Below are positions 1 through 7,700 of a stretch of DNA of 44,934 nucleotides, in pieces (within the stretch, counting starts at the first letter, position 1; each line of letters starts with the position of its first letter). The notes beneath the pieces were generated by a model. The model had not been told where the DNA came from and made no database searches. It was given only the letters and a program-made list of their open reading frames with translations. Made by a program: the position numbers and the translations under genes. The stretch is from Bacilli bacterium (GTDB lineage: Bacteria; Bacillota; Bacilli; Alicyclobacillales; SLC66), in the NCBI GenBank assembly GCA_013044175.1, contig JABEUY010000105.1:1-44934 (forward strand), written 5' to 3'.

Positions 1-879
1 CAAGAACTCACGAATGGTTTTCGTGCTTCAGAAGATGCCTCTGAGCGCATGATGGCATCACTTGACAAAATGACGCGTGGTGCAGAAGCGCAAATGGAAG
101 CAACGTCGCAAAGCGCTTTAGCAGGCGAAGAGATATCCAAAGGCATCATGCATATTGCAGATGCTAGTGTCGTGATGCTAGAGGTGGCCAAAAGAACATC
201 GGATCTCGCTGCCAAAGGTAAAACGGATGTTGTGAATCTAGAGTCCAACATGGATCGAATCACTACGAATGCTCAGCAGATGAGTGTTACGATCAAGCAA
301 CTTGGTGAGCGTTCAAAAATGATCAATCAGATTGTGCAAGGGATTTCAGGCATTGCGTCACAGACCAATATGCTGGCGCTCAATGCTTCGATTGAGGCGG
401 CAAGAGCTGGAGAACATGGGAAAGGTTTTGCGGTCGTGGCGGAAGAAGTTCGTAAATTGGCTGAGCAATCCGATCATTTTGCGATGCAAATCATTCAACA
501 TTTACAAGAGATGCTGGCAGAAAGTGAGCAATCTGAAGCATCTATGGATCAGATGTTGACGCTAGTTAATCAAGGTCATGTGACTGTCAAAAATTCGACA
601 GCACTATTTGAACAAATTCTCTCTACTTCAACGGAAGTTACGCAGCAGAATATCTCGATTTCAGCCGCGACAGAACAGATGGCCGCTTCTTCTGAAGAAG
701 TATCGGCCTCTCTCGAACAGATGGCGAGCATTTCAAAAGATACGAATGCGCGATCGAAAGATTCTGTGGGCGCTGCGAAGGAGCAGGCAAAGACGATGCA
801 ACAAGTTGGTTCTTTCATCGAAGAACTTGTTACGATATCAGAGCAACTGCAAGATGCGATTAAGAAAATCAAATTGTAG
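1..879 (+). CDS. Methyl-accepting chemotaxis protein, C-terminal signalling part (5' end outside window)
   Basis: The reading frame is open from the first base, so the sensor domain and membrane segments lie upstream of the window. What remains is an almost entirely helical MCP signalling domain. It holds the conserved hairpin tip ([18 protein letters not shown], then [18 protein letters not shown]) at about nt 358-470, which contacts CheA and CheW. The flanking heptad-rich arms end in a typical Gln/Glu-rich C-terminal helix where methylation sites would sit. Family assignment is certain; the ligand cannot be inferred. A strong terminator follows 18 bases after the stop. Confidence 0.95.
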   Translation, partial: QELTNGFRASEDASERMMASLDKMTRGAEAQMEATSQSALAGEEISKGIMHIADASVVMLEVAKRTSDLAAKGKTDVVNLESNMDRITTNAQQMSVTIKQLGERSKMINQIVQGISGIASQTNMLALNASIEAARAGEHGKGFAVVAEEVRKLAEQSDHFAMQIIQHLQEMLAESEQSEASMDQMLTLVNQGHVTVKNSTALFEQILSTSTEVTQQNISISAATEQMAASSEEVSASLEQMASISKDTNARSKDSVGAAKEQAKTMQQVGSFIEELVTISEQLQDAIKKIKL

Positions 880-896
880 TCCGAAGATATCTTCGC

Positions 897-938
897 AAAA
901 CCCCCATTCTGTTATGATAAACAGGATGGGGGTTTTTA
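897..938. terminator. Bidirectional intrinsic terminator between MCP and nitroreductase genes
   Basis: A 16-base arm (AAAACCCCCATTCTGT) pairs with ACAGGATGGGGGTTTT with a single G-T type mismatch around a short TATGATAA loop. T runs lie on both strands, so it can end the forward MCP transcript and the convergent nitroreductase transcript. Confidence 0.9.
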
Positions 939-1424
939 TTAGGAAGAAAAACGTATTTTTTCTTCGATCGCGGTGCGTGGTTTAGCTTCTGGCCATTCTA
1001 CAGGGTAGCCGATGCCAAAAACGCCGATCACATCATAGTCATCCGACACGCCCATGATTTCTCGGTTAGCTGGTTGCATCCCTAGGGAAGCCCAACGTGT
1101 GGCTATACCTTGTTCATGAGCGAGAAGGAGAAAATTTTGGACGAAACATGAAGATGTCATGAGATTTTCTTCACGTTCGATCGCATTTTGTCCACGAAGA
1201 GAGAGAAAGGCGAGGACGAGCGGTGCATTGCCGAAGTTTGGTTTGTGATTCAGCTTTTGCCGTGTTTCTTCACCAATGACGAGGATTTCCCAAGGTTCGG
1301 TCATTTTGTGGTTGGGCGCCATGGTGGCCGTCTGTAACATGGCTTTGATCTGTTCAAAGTCCACGGGATCTGCTTTGAATTCTTTAACATTGCGGCGTTG
1401 CGTGATGATTTCCGTGAGCGTCAT
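939..1424 (-). CDS. Nitroreductase family protein
   Basis: This is an FMN-dependent NAD(P)H oxidoreductase of the nitroreductase fold, presumably cytoplasmic and dimeric. The N-terminal RRNVKEF matches the family RRS(V/I)R.F phosphate-binding signature. Then come an APNHKMTEPWEILVI segment (the usual APS..N.QPW) and a C-terminal GIATRWASLGM / VIGVFGIGYP block that closes the fold. At 161 residues it is shorter than the usual 180-220, lacking part of the middle helical excursion, but both ends look complete. The physiological substrate is unknown; nitro compounds or quinones are family possibilities only. It is transcribed alone towards the shared terminator. Confidence 0.85.
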   Translation of the reverse strand: MTLTEIITQRRNVKEFKADPVDFEQIKAMLQTATMAPNHKMTEPWEILVIGEETRQKLNHKPNFGNAPLVLAFLSLRGQNAIEREENLMTSSCFVQNFLLLAHEQGIATRWASLGMQPANREIMGVSDDYDVIGVFGIGYPVEWPEAKPRTAIEEKIRFSS

Positions 1425-1483
1425 GATGGTGCGGGTACCCCCTAATAAAATTTTGACTTCCTCAAATTTATACCATGAATTTT

Positions 1484-1501
1484 TCTAAAGATCTCTAAAG
1501 A
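1484..1501 (+). repeat. Short direct repeat TCTAAAGA x2, 10-base period
   Basis: TCTAAAGA occurs at 1484-1491 and again at 1494-1501, one helical turn apart. It lies between the nitroreductase start and the SHOCT gene, just upstream of a TATAGT (1511-1516) that could be a -10 box. This is the geometry of a tandem regulator site, but no known regulator is recognised. Confidence 0.35.
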
Positions 1502-1573
1502 ATTAAGGAATATAGTTTGGTTTGTGGGAAGGGATTTTATTCTCAGCAAAAATGCAGGTTGGAGGCGGTTGTG

Positions 1574-1828
1574 ATGATGGGTTATGGATTTCATGGTGTT
1601 GGGATGGGCGGTTTTGGCTTGTTATTTGTCGGTATGGCGTTTAAGTTAGCGTTTTTGTTGATCATCGTTGGTTTGATCATTTATCTGTTCCGGCGATTTC
1701 GACATGGCGGCTACGGTAGGCATCCGCATGAGGAAAAAATTCATGCTACAGAGATTCTTGCAGAACGTTTTGCTCGTGGTGAGATTACCGAGGAAGAATA
1801 TCGGCGGATGAAGGAAGTATTGAAGTAA
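1574..1828 (+). CDS. Small SHOCT-domain membrane protein
   Basis: An 84-residue protein with a Gly/Met/Phe-rich N-terminus, one membrane segment (about residues 17-38, FKLAFLLIIVGLIIYLF), a basic His/Arg/Gly linker and a C-terminal SHOCT motif (ATEILAERFARGEITEEEYRRM). SHOCT is a short two-helix oligomerisation motif common at the ends of small membrane proteins. The start at 1574 is chosen because GGAGG lies at 1561-1565; GTG 1571 and ATG 1577 are alternatives. An upstream TTG extension would put the ribosome site inside the gene. The function is not known. A strong terminator follows directly. Confidence 0.85.
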   Translation: MMGYGFHGVGMGGFGLLFVGMAFKLAFLLIIVGLIIYLFRRFRHGGYGRHPHEEKIHATEILAERFARGEITEEEYRRMKEVLK

Positions 1829-1834
1829 TAAGGA

Positions 1835-1873
1835 CGCGCAAAGCACCGAATTCGATGCTTTGCGCGGTTTTTT
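1835..1873 (+). terminator. Intrinsic terminator after the SHOCT gene
   Basis: An 11-base-pair perfect stem, CGCGCAAAGCA with TGCTTTGCGCG, is followed by GTTTTTTAT. The opposite strand has no T run, so it mainly serves the forward gene. Confidence 0.9.
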
Positions 1874-2723
1874 ATTTATCCGATTGGTTTCTTGTCAGGA
1901 AATATTCAAAGAGGGAAAAGGGAAGAAGTCTTTTCGCCAGGGAAAGTGAGCGTGCGCCCTTGCCGATTGGATAGCGCAATTTTGGTTTTTTTGTGCGGAT
2001 GATTCTTTGAATCAAAGCGGCAACTTCTAAAGGGTCTCCACTGGTTCTCGCTATCGTTTCTACATCTTGACGAAGACCGTCGATTCGCTTTTTATAGGCT
2101 GAATCGTCACGAAGTGTTGAACGTTCAAGTCCAGTGCTCCAGATGCCTGTCTTATAGGAAGCAGGCTCGATCAAAACGACATCGACTTGATAAGGTTTCA
2201 TTTCAAGGCGTAGCGCTTCTGAGAACCCTTCAATGGCAAACTTGGAAGCACTATACGGACCCATGCCGGGAAAGCCGAGCATCGCACTGACGGAACTGAT
2301 GTTGATGATTAAGCCCTTGTTCTGATTGCGCATCGAAGGTAACACCGCTTTGGATAAGGCGACGACAGCAAAAAAATTAGTATTAAATTGTTCTTGCCAA
2401 GAAGAAAGTGTTATGTCTTCGATAAATCCACCTGACGCAAAACCTGCATTATTGATCAGTACATCGATACGGCCATACTCTTTTATGAGTGATGCGACAA
2501 GGGAAGGAATTATAGAAAAGTCGGTAACATCGAGCAGGCGAATGTCAAGATTGGCGGCCACGCCTGCTTCTTGTGCTTTTCTTATCAATTCATCTCGTTT
2601 TTGTTCCGAACGAACCGTGGCGATGACATGATGATTTTCCTTAGCCAGCGTGAGCGACGTCAGTAGACCAAAACCACTCGAAGCCCCGGTAAGCAAAATG
2701 ATTCGCTTTTCGTGATTGCTCAT
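1872..2723 (-). CDS. Short-chain dehydrogenase/reductase
   Basis: A classical SDR of 283 residues. It has the N-terminal Rossmann glycine motif TGASSGFG (residues 12-19), a NNAG strand-4 motif (LINNAGFASGG) and catalytic Ser plus YSASK (Tyr-x3-Lys). Arg at the end of strand 2 (ATVRSEQKR) suggests NADP preference, which is an inference. The C-terminal part, with an EPASYKTGIW substrate loop and a basic tail, resembles membrane-associated SDRs acting on lipophilic alcohols. It is the last gene of a reverse-strand set: its ATG overlaps the TGA of the upstream exported-protein gene by four bases (2720-2723), implying translational coupling. The substrate is unknown. Confidence 0.93.
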   Translation of the reverse strand: MSNHEKRIILLTGASSGFGLLTSLTLAKENHHVIATVRSEQKRDELIRKAQEAGVAANLDIRLLDVTDFSIIPSLVASLIKEYGRIDVLINNAGFASGGFIEDITLSSWQEQFNTNFFAVVALSKAVLPSMRNQNKGLIINISSVSAMLGFPGMGPYSASKFAIEGFSEALRLEMKPYQVDVVLIEPASYKTGIWSTGLERSTLRDDSAYKKRIDGLRQDVETIARTSGDPLEVAALIQRIIRTKKPKLRYPIGKGARSLSLAKRLLPFSLFEYFLTRNQSDK

Positions 2724-3676
2724 CGGACAACATGAACATGCAAGATAGCCACTTGTTGATTAGGTTTCATGGCCATGTAGTACGGAGGAACGATGCCAAA
2801 TGTATAATTGCCTGGTTGGCTAAACGTGAATGCATTTTGTAAAACTTGTGCTGCTTGATAAAAACCGAGAGCGATGGGGCTACCACCATTCGTATAGACA
2901 GAGATCCCATATCCGGTATTGGATAAAGGCATTGTTCCGTACATCGCCTTTTGAGCTGCCCGATTAAGGGGAACAAAGGAGATCGTATCACCGACATGAC
3001 GAGTTATCGAAGAAGCGCCGATGAGATGGATGGCATCTTTCGCAGGTTTTGAACCTTGGTCATAAACGAAATAGACAGGATCTTTGGAAGCCAATTTAGC
3101 GATTTGAAAATCAGGAATTGATTGTAGGGTTAATTGGCCTTTTTGGTAGGAAACGCGATCTTGAAAATTGAGCCCATTGATTTCAAGCTGATTTGATTTT
3201 GCGTCATACTTTAAACTGTTTTCAATCACGAGAGGAAGGATCGATACGGTGTTGGCAGTCTGCTGACTTACATTAATGGTATACACTTCCGATTCGATCG
3301 CAGTACCACCATCGAGAATAAAGGAGATAGCTAGCGCTTGTTGCGTCTTCGTAGAAGGACCTAGAACGATTTCATTCGTTGCAAATCCTGAACCTGCATG
3401 CAAAGCATAAATCGGCGTCCAAGTGGATGCTTCTTTCTCTCCGATGATTATCCAGGGACGAAATTGATTTTGTTCGGAAGATTTCGTGGTGATGACCTCG
3501 TATTGATGGCCAGCGAGTGTGAACGTTTTGGCCATATCGAGTTGACTACCTTGAACAAGCAAGGGAGCTACCACTGAGGCATCGGTGGTGGTTTTAGCGT
3601 AGGCACTGACGCTTGGCAGTAAGCTCACCATGCAGAGTAGCGTCGTTGCAAGGAGTGTTTTGGTCCTGATTTTCAT
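2720..3676 (-). CDS. Exported protein of unknown function (318 aa)
   Basis: It starts with a clear Sec signal peptide: MKIRTK, a hydrophobic core LLATTLLCMVSLLPSVS and a likely AYA-K cleavage near residue 28. The mature part is mainly beta-strand-rich, with Asn/Gln/Ser/Thr patches, few charged clusters and no cysteine after the signal region. No catalytic motif is recognised. Its C-terminus (PGNYTFGIVPPYYMAMKPN) could be an immunoglobulin-like sandwich, which is a guess. It lies between a smaller exported protein gene (21-base gap upstream) and an SDR (4-base overlap), so the three are probably co-transcribed. Confidence 0.75.
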   Translation of the reverse strand: MKIRTKTLLATTLLCMVSLLPSVSAYAKTTTDASVVAPLLVQGSQLDMAKTFTLAGHQYEVITTKSSEQNQFRPWIIIGEKEASTWTPIYALHAGSGFATNEIVLGPSTKTQQALAISFILDGGTAIESEVYTINVSQQTANTVSILPLVIENSLKYDAKSNQLEINGLNFQDRVSYQKGQLTLQSIPDFQIAKLASKDPVYFVYDQGSKPAKDAIHLIGASSITRHVGDTISFVPLNRAAQKAMYGTMPLSNTGYGISVYTNGGSPIALGFYQAAQVLQNAFTFSQPGNYTFGIVPPYYMAMKPNQQVAILHVHVVR

Positions 3677-3697
3677 GGATGATTCCCCTTTATGTAG

Positions 3698-4228
3698 TTA
3701 ATCTATAGATAGATTGTGGACGCTGTTGACGAATTGTTGAATCAACGGGAGATACAGCGGGTTATTATGTTCGTTGTTGATCAGTATCTCTCGTAAACCA
3801 TAGTGAAACTTTGCGAGTATGACGGAGTAGGCATCATCGTTGCCAAGGAGGAAATCGATACGTCTTCCTTGTGATGTCATTTGATTGCTTTGTAGGTTGC
3901 CTTTGCCCAAACTAGCGATCAGATGCATGGCGACATCTGCGACCGTCTTGGCTTTATTTTTATCCACTTCAACACCGAGCACAAGGTCATAGTTGCGAAG
4001 ATCATGACTTAATAAAGCGCCGCCGACGATCGTATAACCTGGGCCGGCATCTGAGGTTGGTGTTAGGGTTTGCGGTAATGCAAAGGCCACGTTGTTGCCG
4101 ATCGTTTGATAGGACAACGTTTGCTTACGAGGCGAAGCAGCCGAGTTGACACGCGTTACGAGAGGTACAGTTCCGACGACGGACATGATGAAAGCACTGA
4201 TGATCAGGTTGATGGAAGTAGTTCGCAA
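3698..4228 (-). CDS. Small exported protein of unknown function (176 aa)
   Basis: The N-terminus (MRTTSINLIISAFIMSVVGTVPLVTRVNSAAS) looks like a signal peptide or single anchor. The rest is a compact alpha/beta protein without cysteines (LRNYDLVLGVEVDKNKAKTV, then LLGNDDAYSVILAKFHYGLR). The start used is TTG 4228: there is no ATG or GTG further upstream in frame before a stop, and GGGGCGA lies seven bases before it. It is first in the reverse-strand group with the 318-residue exported protein and the SDR, and diverges from the SpoVAF-like gene. No family is recognised. Confidence 0.65.
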   Translation of the reverse strand: MRTTSINLIISAFIMSVVGTVPLVTRVNSAASPRKQTLSYQTIGNNVAFALPQTLTPTSDAGPGYTIVGGALLSHDLRNYDLVLGVEVDKNKAKTVADVAMHLIASLGKGNLQSNQMTSQGRRIDFLLGNDDAYSVILAKFHYGLREILINNEHNNPLYLPLIQQFVNSVHNLSID

Positions 4229-4291
4229 CTGGATCGCCCCATTTCGATCGTTTGCATTTTGTTAGACGGATCAGATGAGAAAAGGTTACAA

Positions 4292-4321
4292 GCATAGTGT
4301 CATGAATTGGTTCGCATACTT
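4292..4321 (+). promoter_or_regulatory. Possible sigma-G-like promoter for the SpoVAF-like gene
   Basis: GCATA (4292-4296) and CATACTT (4315-4321) are 18 bases apart, close to the forespore sigma-G pattern (GMATR and CATNMTA). The caveat is that a start site six or seven bases downstream would fall at about 4328, inside the ribosome site at 4327-4333, so the match may be fortuitous. Confidence 0.3.
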
Positions 4322-4339
4322 TCTTTGGAGGTGTGCGTA

Positions 4340-5839
4340 TTGACCACAGCGATGGAAAGTTTAGAGGATCGCATAATTTCAAGTTGTTTGGATGATAATG
4401 ATGCCTTTCTAAAGCAATTATTAGGGATCGGTACAAGTTGGGATTTGATCGCAAAACCGTTTGTTTTTGATGAGATCAGAATGACGGCGTATACGGCTAA
4501 CGGTTATTTTTTGACGATGAACATGGTTTTGATCCTTGAAGATCTTGCCGCATGCATTCGACTCTTTGTCAGTCGTCAGCAAACCCCGTTTACGGTTGAA
4601 GATCTTGTCGCCTTTTTACAAGTGACGATTCAGTTCGTCCAAGTGCAAGTGATTGACGCGATGAAAGATGCAGTACGCTTTATTCTGTCGGGGCCGCTTG
4701 TCGTATTTCTCGATGGCTATGAGAAGGTTTTACTGATCGATACACGGATTTATCCAATGCGTAGCATTGAAGAACCGGAGATTGAACGCATAGTCCGTGG
4801 TCCTAAAGATGGTTTTACGGAAACCATGCTTATGAACGTTGTATTGATTCGTCGTCGCCTTCGTGATCCGCGTCTGCGCGTCGAGCTTTTGCAAGTCGGT
4901 ACGCGATCACAGACTGATGTGAGTTTGATGTATCTTGAAGATGTTACTAATTCTTCTTTGGTCGATTTTATGCGAGATAAATTAAAAGCTTTGAATACGG
5001 ATACGACGGCGATGGGTGAACAGACAGTCACAGAGTATCTAGCTAATGTGACGTGGAATCCTTTACCCATCGCGCGGTACACGGAAAGGCCGGATGTCGC
5101 TGTTACTGGGCTTTTAGAAGGACAAGTGGTGATCGTCGTCGATACGACGCCAGAAGTGATTATCGCGCCGACCACAGCATTTCATCATATGCATCATCCT
5201 GAAGATTATCACGTGTACCCTGCCAACGGAACGTATCTGCGGATTGTGATGCTTTTTGGCTTAGTTGCTTCGGTGTTTTCTCCGAGTTTATTTATCTTGC
5301 TCGCTGGTCTTGGTTCTCTTCTCCCTAAAGGTGTAGCGATGATCATGTCACCAAAACCGCTACCCTTGCCACTTGGTCTTCAGTTCATTCTCGCCCAAGT
5401 GTCGGTCGATCTCTTTGAGCGAGCCGTCATCAATACGCCAACGCCGATGGCAACGGCAATCGCTGTTGTTGCTGGCCTTGTTTTCGGTCAATTTGCGGTG
5501 ATGATGAATTTGATTACGCCAGAAGTTCTGGTTTTTATGGGTGCTGCGGTGATTGCGCAATTTGCAACATCATCACGCGAACTCGCGGCGGCTAATCGGT
5601 TATTTCGCTTTGTATTGATCGTACTGACTTGGCTTTTCGGATGGGTTGGTTATGGTATTGGGTCGATTGGGATCATCGTTCTTGTCATAACGACCAAATC
5701 ATTTGGTGTTCCTTATTTTTGGCCGGTCATACCTTTTGATTGGGAAGGGGTAAAAGGGGTATTCATTCGTGGAACGTTGACCAGAGAAGATCGACGTTCT
5801 ACGATTTTTCATGCAAAAACGCCGTCGAAAAAAGGGTAA
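4340..5839 (+). CDS. GerA-family spore germination protein, SpoVAF-like
   Basis: A 499-residue inner spore membrane protein. The first ~290 residues are the soluble GerA N-terminal region. The SIEEPEIERIVRGPKDGF, LIRRRLRDPRLR and RYTERPDV blocks are typical of the family and resemble the SpoVAF branch more than nutrient receptor A subunits. They are followed by about five membrane segments (residues ~295-465). SpoVAF in Bacillus is known to assist ion release during germination. TTG 4340 is chosen because GGAGGTG (4327-4333) sits six bases upstream; ATG 4352 is the alternative. No GerB/GerC or other spoVA gene is adjacent, so it stands alone here. The SpoVAF versus GerAA assignment is by recognition, not alignment. 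Confidence 0.85.
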   Translation: MTTAMESLEDRIISSCLDDNDAFLKQLLGIGTSWDLIAKPFVFDEIRMTAYTANGYFLTMNMVLILEDLAACIRLFVSRQQTPFTVEDLVAFLQVTIQFVQVQVIDAMKDAVRFILSGPLVVFLDGYEKVLLIDTRIYPMRSIEEPEIERIVRGPKDGFTETMLMNVVLIRRRLRDPRLRVELLQVGTRSQTDVSLMYLEDVTNSSLVDFMRDKLKALNTDTTAMGEQTVTEYLANVTWNPLPIARYTERPDVAVTGLLEGQVVIVVDTTPEVIIAPTTAFHHMHHPEDYHVYPANGTYLRIVMLFGLVASVFSPSLFILLAGLGSLLPKGVAMIMSPKPLPLPLGLQFILAQVSVDLFERAVINTPTPMATAIAVVAGLVFGQFAVMMNLITPEVLVFMGAAVIAQFATSSRELAAANRLFRFVLIVLTWLFGWVGYGIGSIGIIVLVITTKSFGVPYFWPVIPFDWEGVKGVFIRGTLTREDRRSTIFHAKTPSKKG

Positions 5840-5885
5840 CGAGCGTTCGTACATTTGTACCTATATTGTAAAGGAGTCTTTTCGC

Positions 5886-7676
5886 ATGGGCAAGAAGGAG
5901 CTTACCATGGAAAAGCGTCGTCAGCGACGAGCTGATGTGTTCTTTCGAGTTTTGATCGTCTTATTTACCCTTTTGATCTTGCGACTTGCCCATGTACAGA
6001 TTCAACAAGGTGAGCGTGTTTTTCATGTAACGGAGCATTCATTGAATGAACTCGTTGCTTTTGGCTCACGACGAGGGGATATCGTCGATCGGGATCATCA
6101 TCGGCTTGCTACGAATCAGGTTGCGTACCAGATTGTATATTCGGATGTGAAAGACCAGGGACAAGATACCGAAACGATAATCGAACGACTAGCTCCTGTT
6201 CTTGGTATTGCTAAAAGCATTTTGCGCCAGAGGATGATTTCTTCTTCCGGTTTGCGACTTCTTTCCCCTCATGCCTCAGAACGTGTCATCGCTTTTGTGT
6301 TAGAAAATGCCTCAACGCTACCTGGTGTACATGTCTTGGTAACGCCGATACGCGAATATCCCTATGGTGCATTAGCCGATCATGTCTTGGGCTATATCGG
6401 AGCCATGCCCAAATCAATGGTAAAAACGTATCTTCAACGCAAGTATCAACCCAATTCGCTCGTTGGGTTGGATGGTTTGGAAGTGCAGTATGAGAAATGG
6501 CTGCATGAAGGGGATCAACTGGATATTACCCTTGATTGTAATCTGCAAGCCGTCATGCAAAAGGCATTGCAAACTCAGATTCAAAGTTTGCAGTATCAAG
6601 GTTATTCTTGGGTGACTAGTGGTGTGGCTGTGGCGATGGATCCTTACACGGGCGATGTTCTGGCGTTAGGGAGTTATCCTTGCTTTGAGCCAGCGTGGTT
6701 TGTAGGAGGAATTTCGCAACATCATTTTCGTCACTATGTACAAGCCGCCAATAATCTTGCGATTTCCGGATTGTATATGCCTGGTTCCACAGAGAAACCT
6801 TTAACGCTTTTGCACGCACTAGCCAAAGGTGTAATTACGCGTCAAACGGTCGTCGAAGACCCTGGCTATCTGATGGTAGGCAATACGCGGTTGCATGAGT
6901 GGAAGCTTGATGGATTTGGTAAAGTCTCATTGCCTTATGCACTTGCCGTTTCTTCGGATGTCTATCTCTATCAAGTTGGACTGTGGTTAGGTCATTATCC
7001 ACCGTTACGTGGTACTATTAATGCGTGGATGAAAAAGGATCGTGTCGACGCTTTTCGTGGTTTGCAGGATTATGCAAAGCAGTTTGGGTTGACATCAATC
7101 ACGGGTATCGACTTGCCAGGTGAGGCACAAGGGTATTTTCATGACCATGGGCTATTATCCGACCTTGCTTATATGGCGATTGGTCAAGATCAAGCGTATA
7201 CGGCAATCGGTCTTTGTCAGTATGCGGCTGCGATCGGCAATGGTGGATTTCGACTACAGCCAACTTTGCTCCATGCGATTCTCGCGCCGAACGGTCGTGT
7301 GTTAGTTAAGCATCGACCGAGAATTCTGAATCATATTCCCATTTTGAACGCTGATTTGGCGGCAGTACGACAAGGCATGTTATGGGTGACGACGAAGCGA
7401 AAAGGTACGGCATGGTCAACGTTTTTAGGTGATAAGTATGCAGTGGCTGGAAAAACGGGTACGGCACAGACAGGCGTAAACGGTCGAGATATTGCATCAT
7501 TTATCGGCTTTGCACCCTTTGATCATCCCAAGATTGCAGTAGCCGTGATCATACCTGGTGCTGGGGAAGGGTATCTTTCTTCAGGACCTGTAGCCCGAAA
7601 AATAATCGATGCGTATTTGAATGAGGTACAAAACCCAAAGCGCAGTACACCCATACCAATTCACTTCCATGATTAA
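5886..7676 (+). CDS. Class B penicillin-binding protein (transpeptidase)
   Basis: This is a membrane-anchored D,D-transpeptidase that cross-links peptidoglycan. One N-terminal membrane segment (about residues 19-36) is followed by a PBP dimerisation domain (RRGDIVDRDHHRLATN). The transpeptidase domain has all three active-site motifs: S301-T-E-K, S356-S-D (the SxN-type box with Asp, as in PBP2-like enzymes) and K523-T-G. The length, 596 residues, fits PBP2/SpoVD-like enzymes; there is no PASTA domain. Two starts are possible: ATG 5886 with AAGGAG at 5871, or ATG 5907 with AAGGAG at 5895. It lies 46 bases after the SpoVAF-like gene, so a sporulation or germination role in cortex or wall synthesis is plausible but inferred. 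Confidence 0.92.
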   Translation: MGKKELTMEKRRQRRADVFFRVLIVLFTLLILRLAHVQIQQGERVFHVTEHSLNELVAFGSRRGDIVDRDHHRLATNQVAYQIVYSDVKDQGQDTETIIERLAPVLGIAKSILRQRMISSSGLRLLSPHASERVIAFVLENASTLPGVHVLVTPIREYPYGALADHVLGYIGAMPKSMVKTYLQRKYQPNSLVGLDGLEVQYEKWLHEGDQLDITLDCNLQAVMQKALQTQIQSLQYQGYSWVTSGVAVAMDPYTGDVLALGSYPCFEPAWFVGGISQHHFRHYVQAANNLAISGLYMPGSTEKPLTLLHALAKGVITRQTVVEDPGYLMVGNTRLHEWKLDGFGKVSLPYALAVSSDVYLYQVGLWLGHYPPLRGTINAWMKKDRVDAFRGLQDYAKQFGLTSITGIDLPGEAQGYFHDHGLLSDLAYMAIGQDQAYTAIGLCQYAAAIGNGGFRLQPTLLHAILAPNGRVLVKHRPRILNHIPILNADLAAVRQGMLWVTTKRKGTAWSTFLGDKYAVAGKTGTAQTGVNGRDIASFIGFAPFDHPKIAVAVIIPGAGEGYLSSGPVARKIIDAYLNEVQNPKRSTPIPIHFHD

Positions 7677-7700
7677 AGGTTCAAGAAAGGGGTATTTCTT

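Noticed and set aside
5811-5885. N-terminal extension of the penicillin-binding protein from 5811
   Set aside because: It overlaps the SpoVAF-like gene end and has no ribosome site; two better starts with AAGGAG exist at 5886 and 5907.
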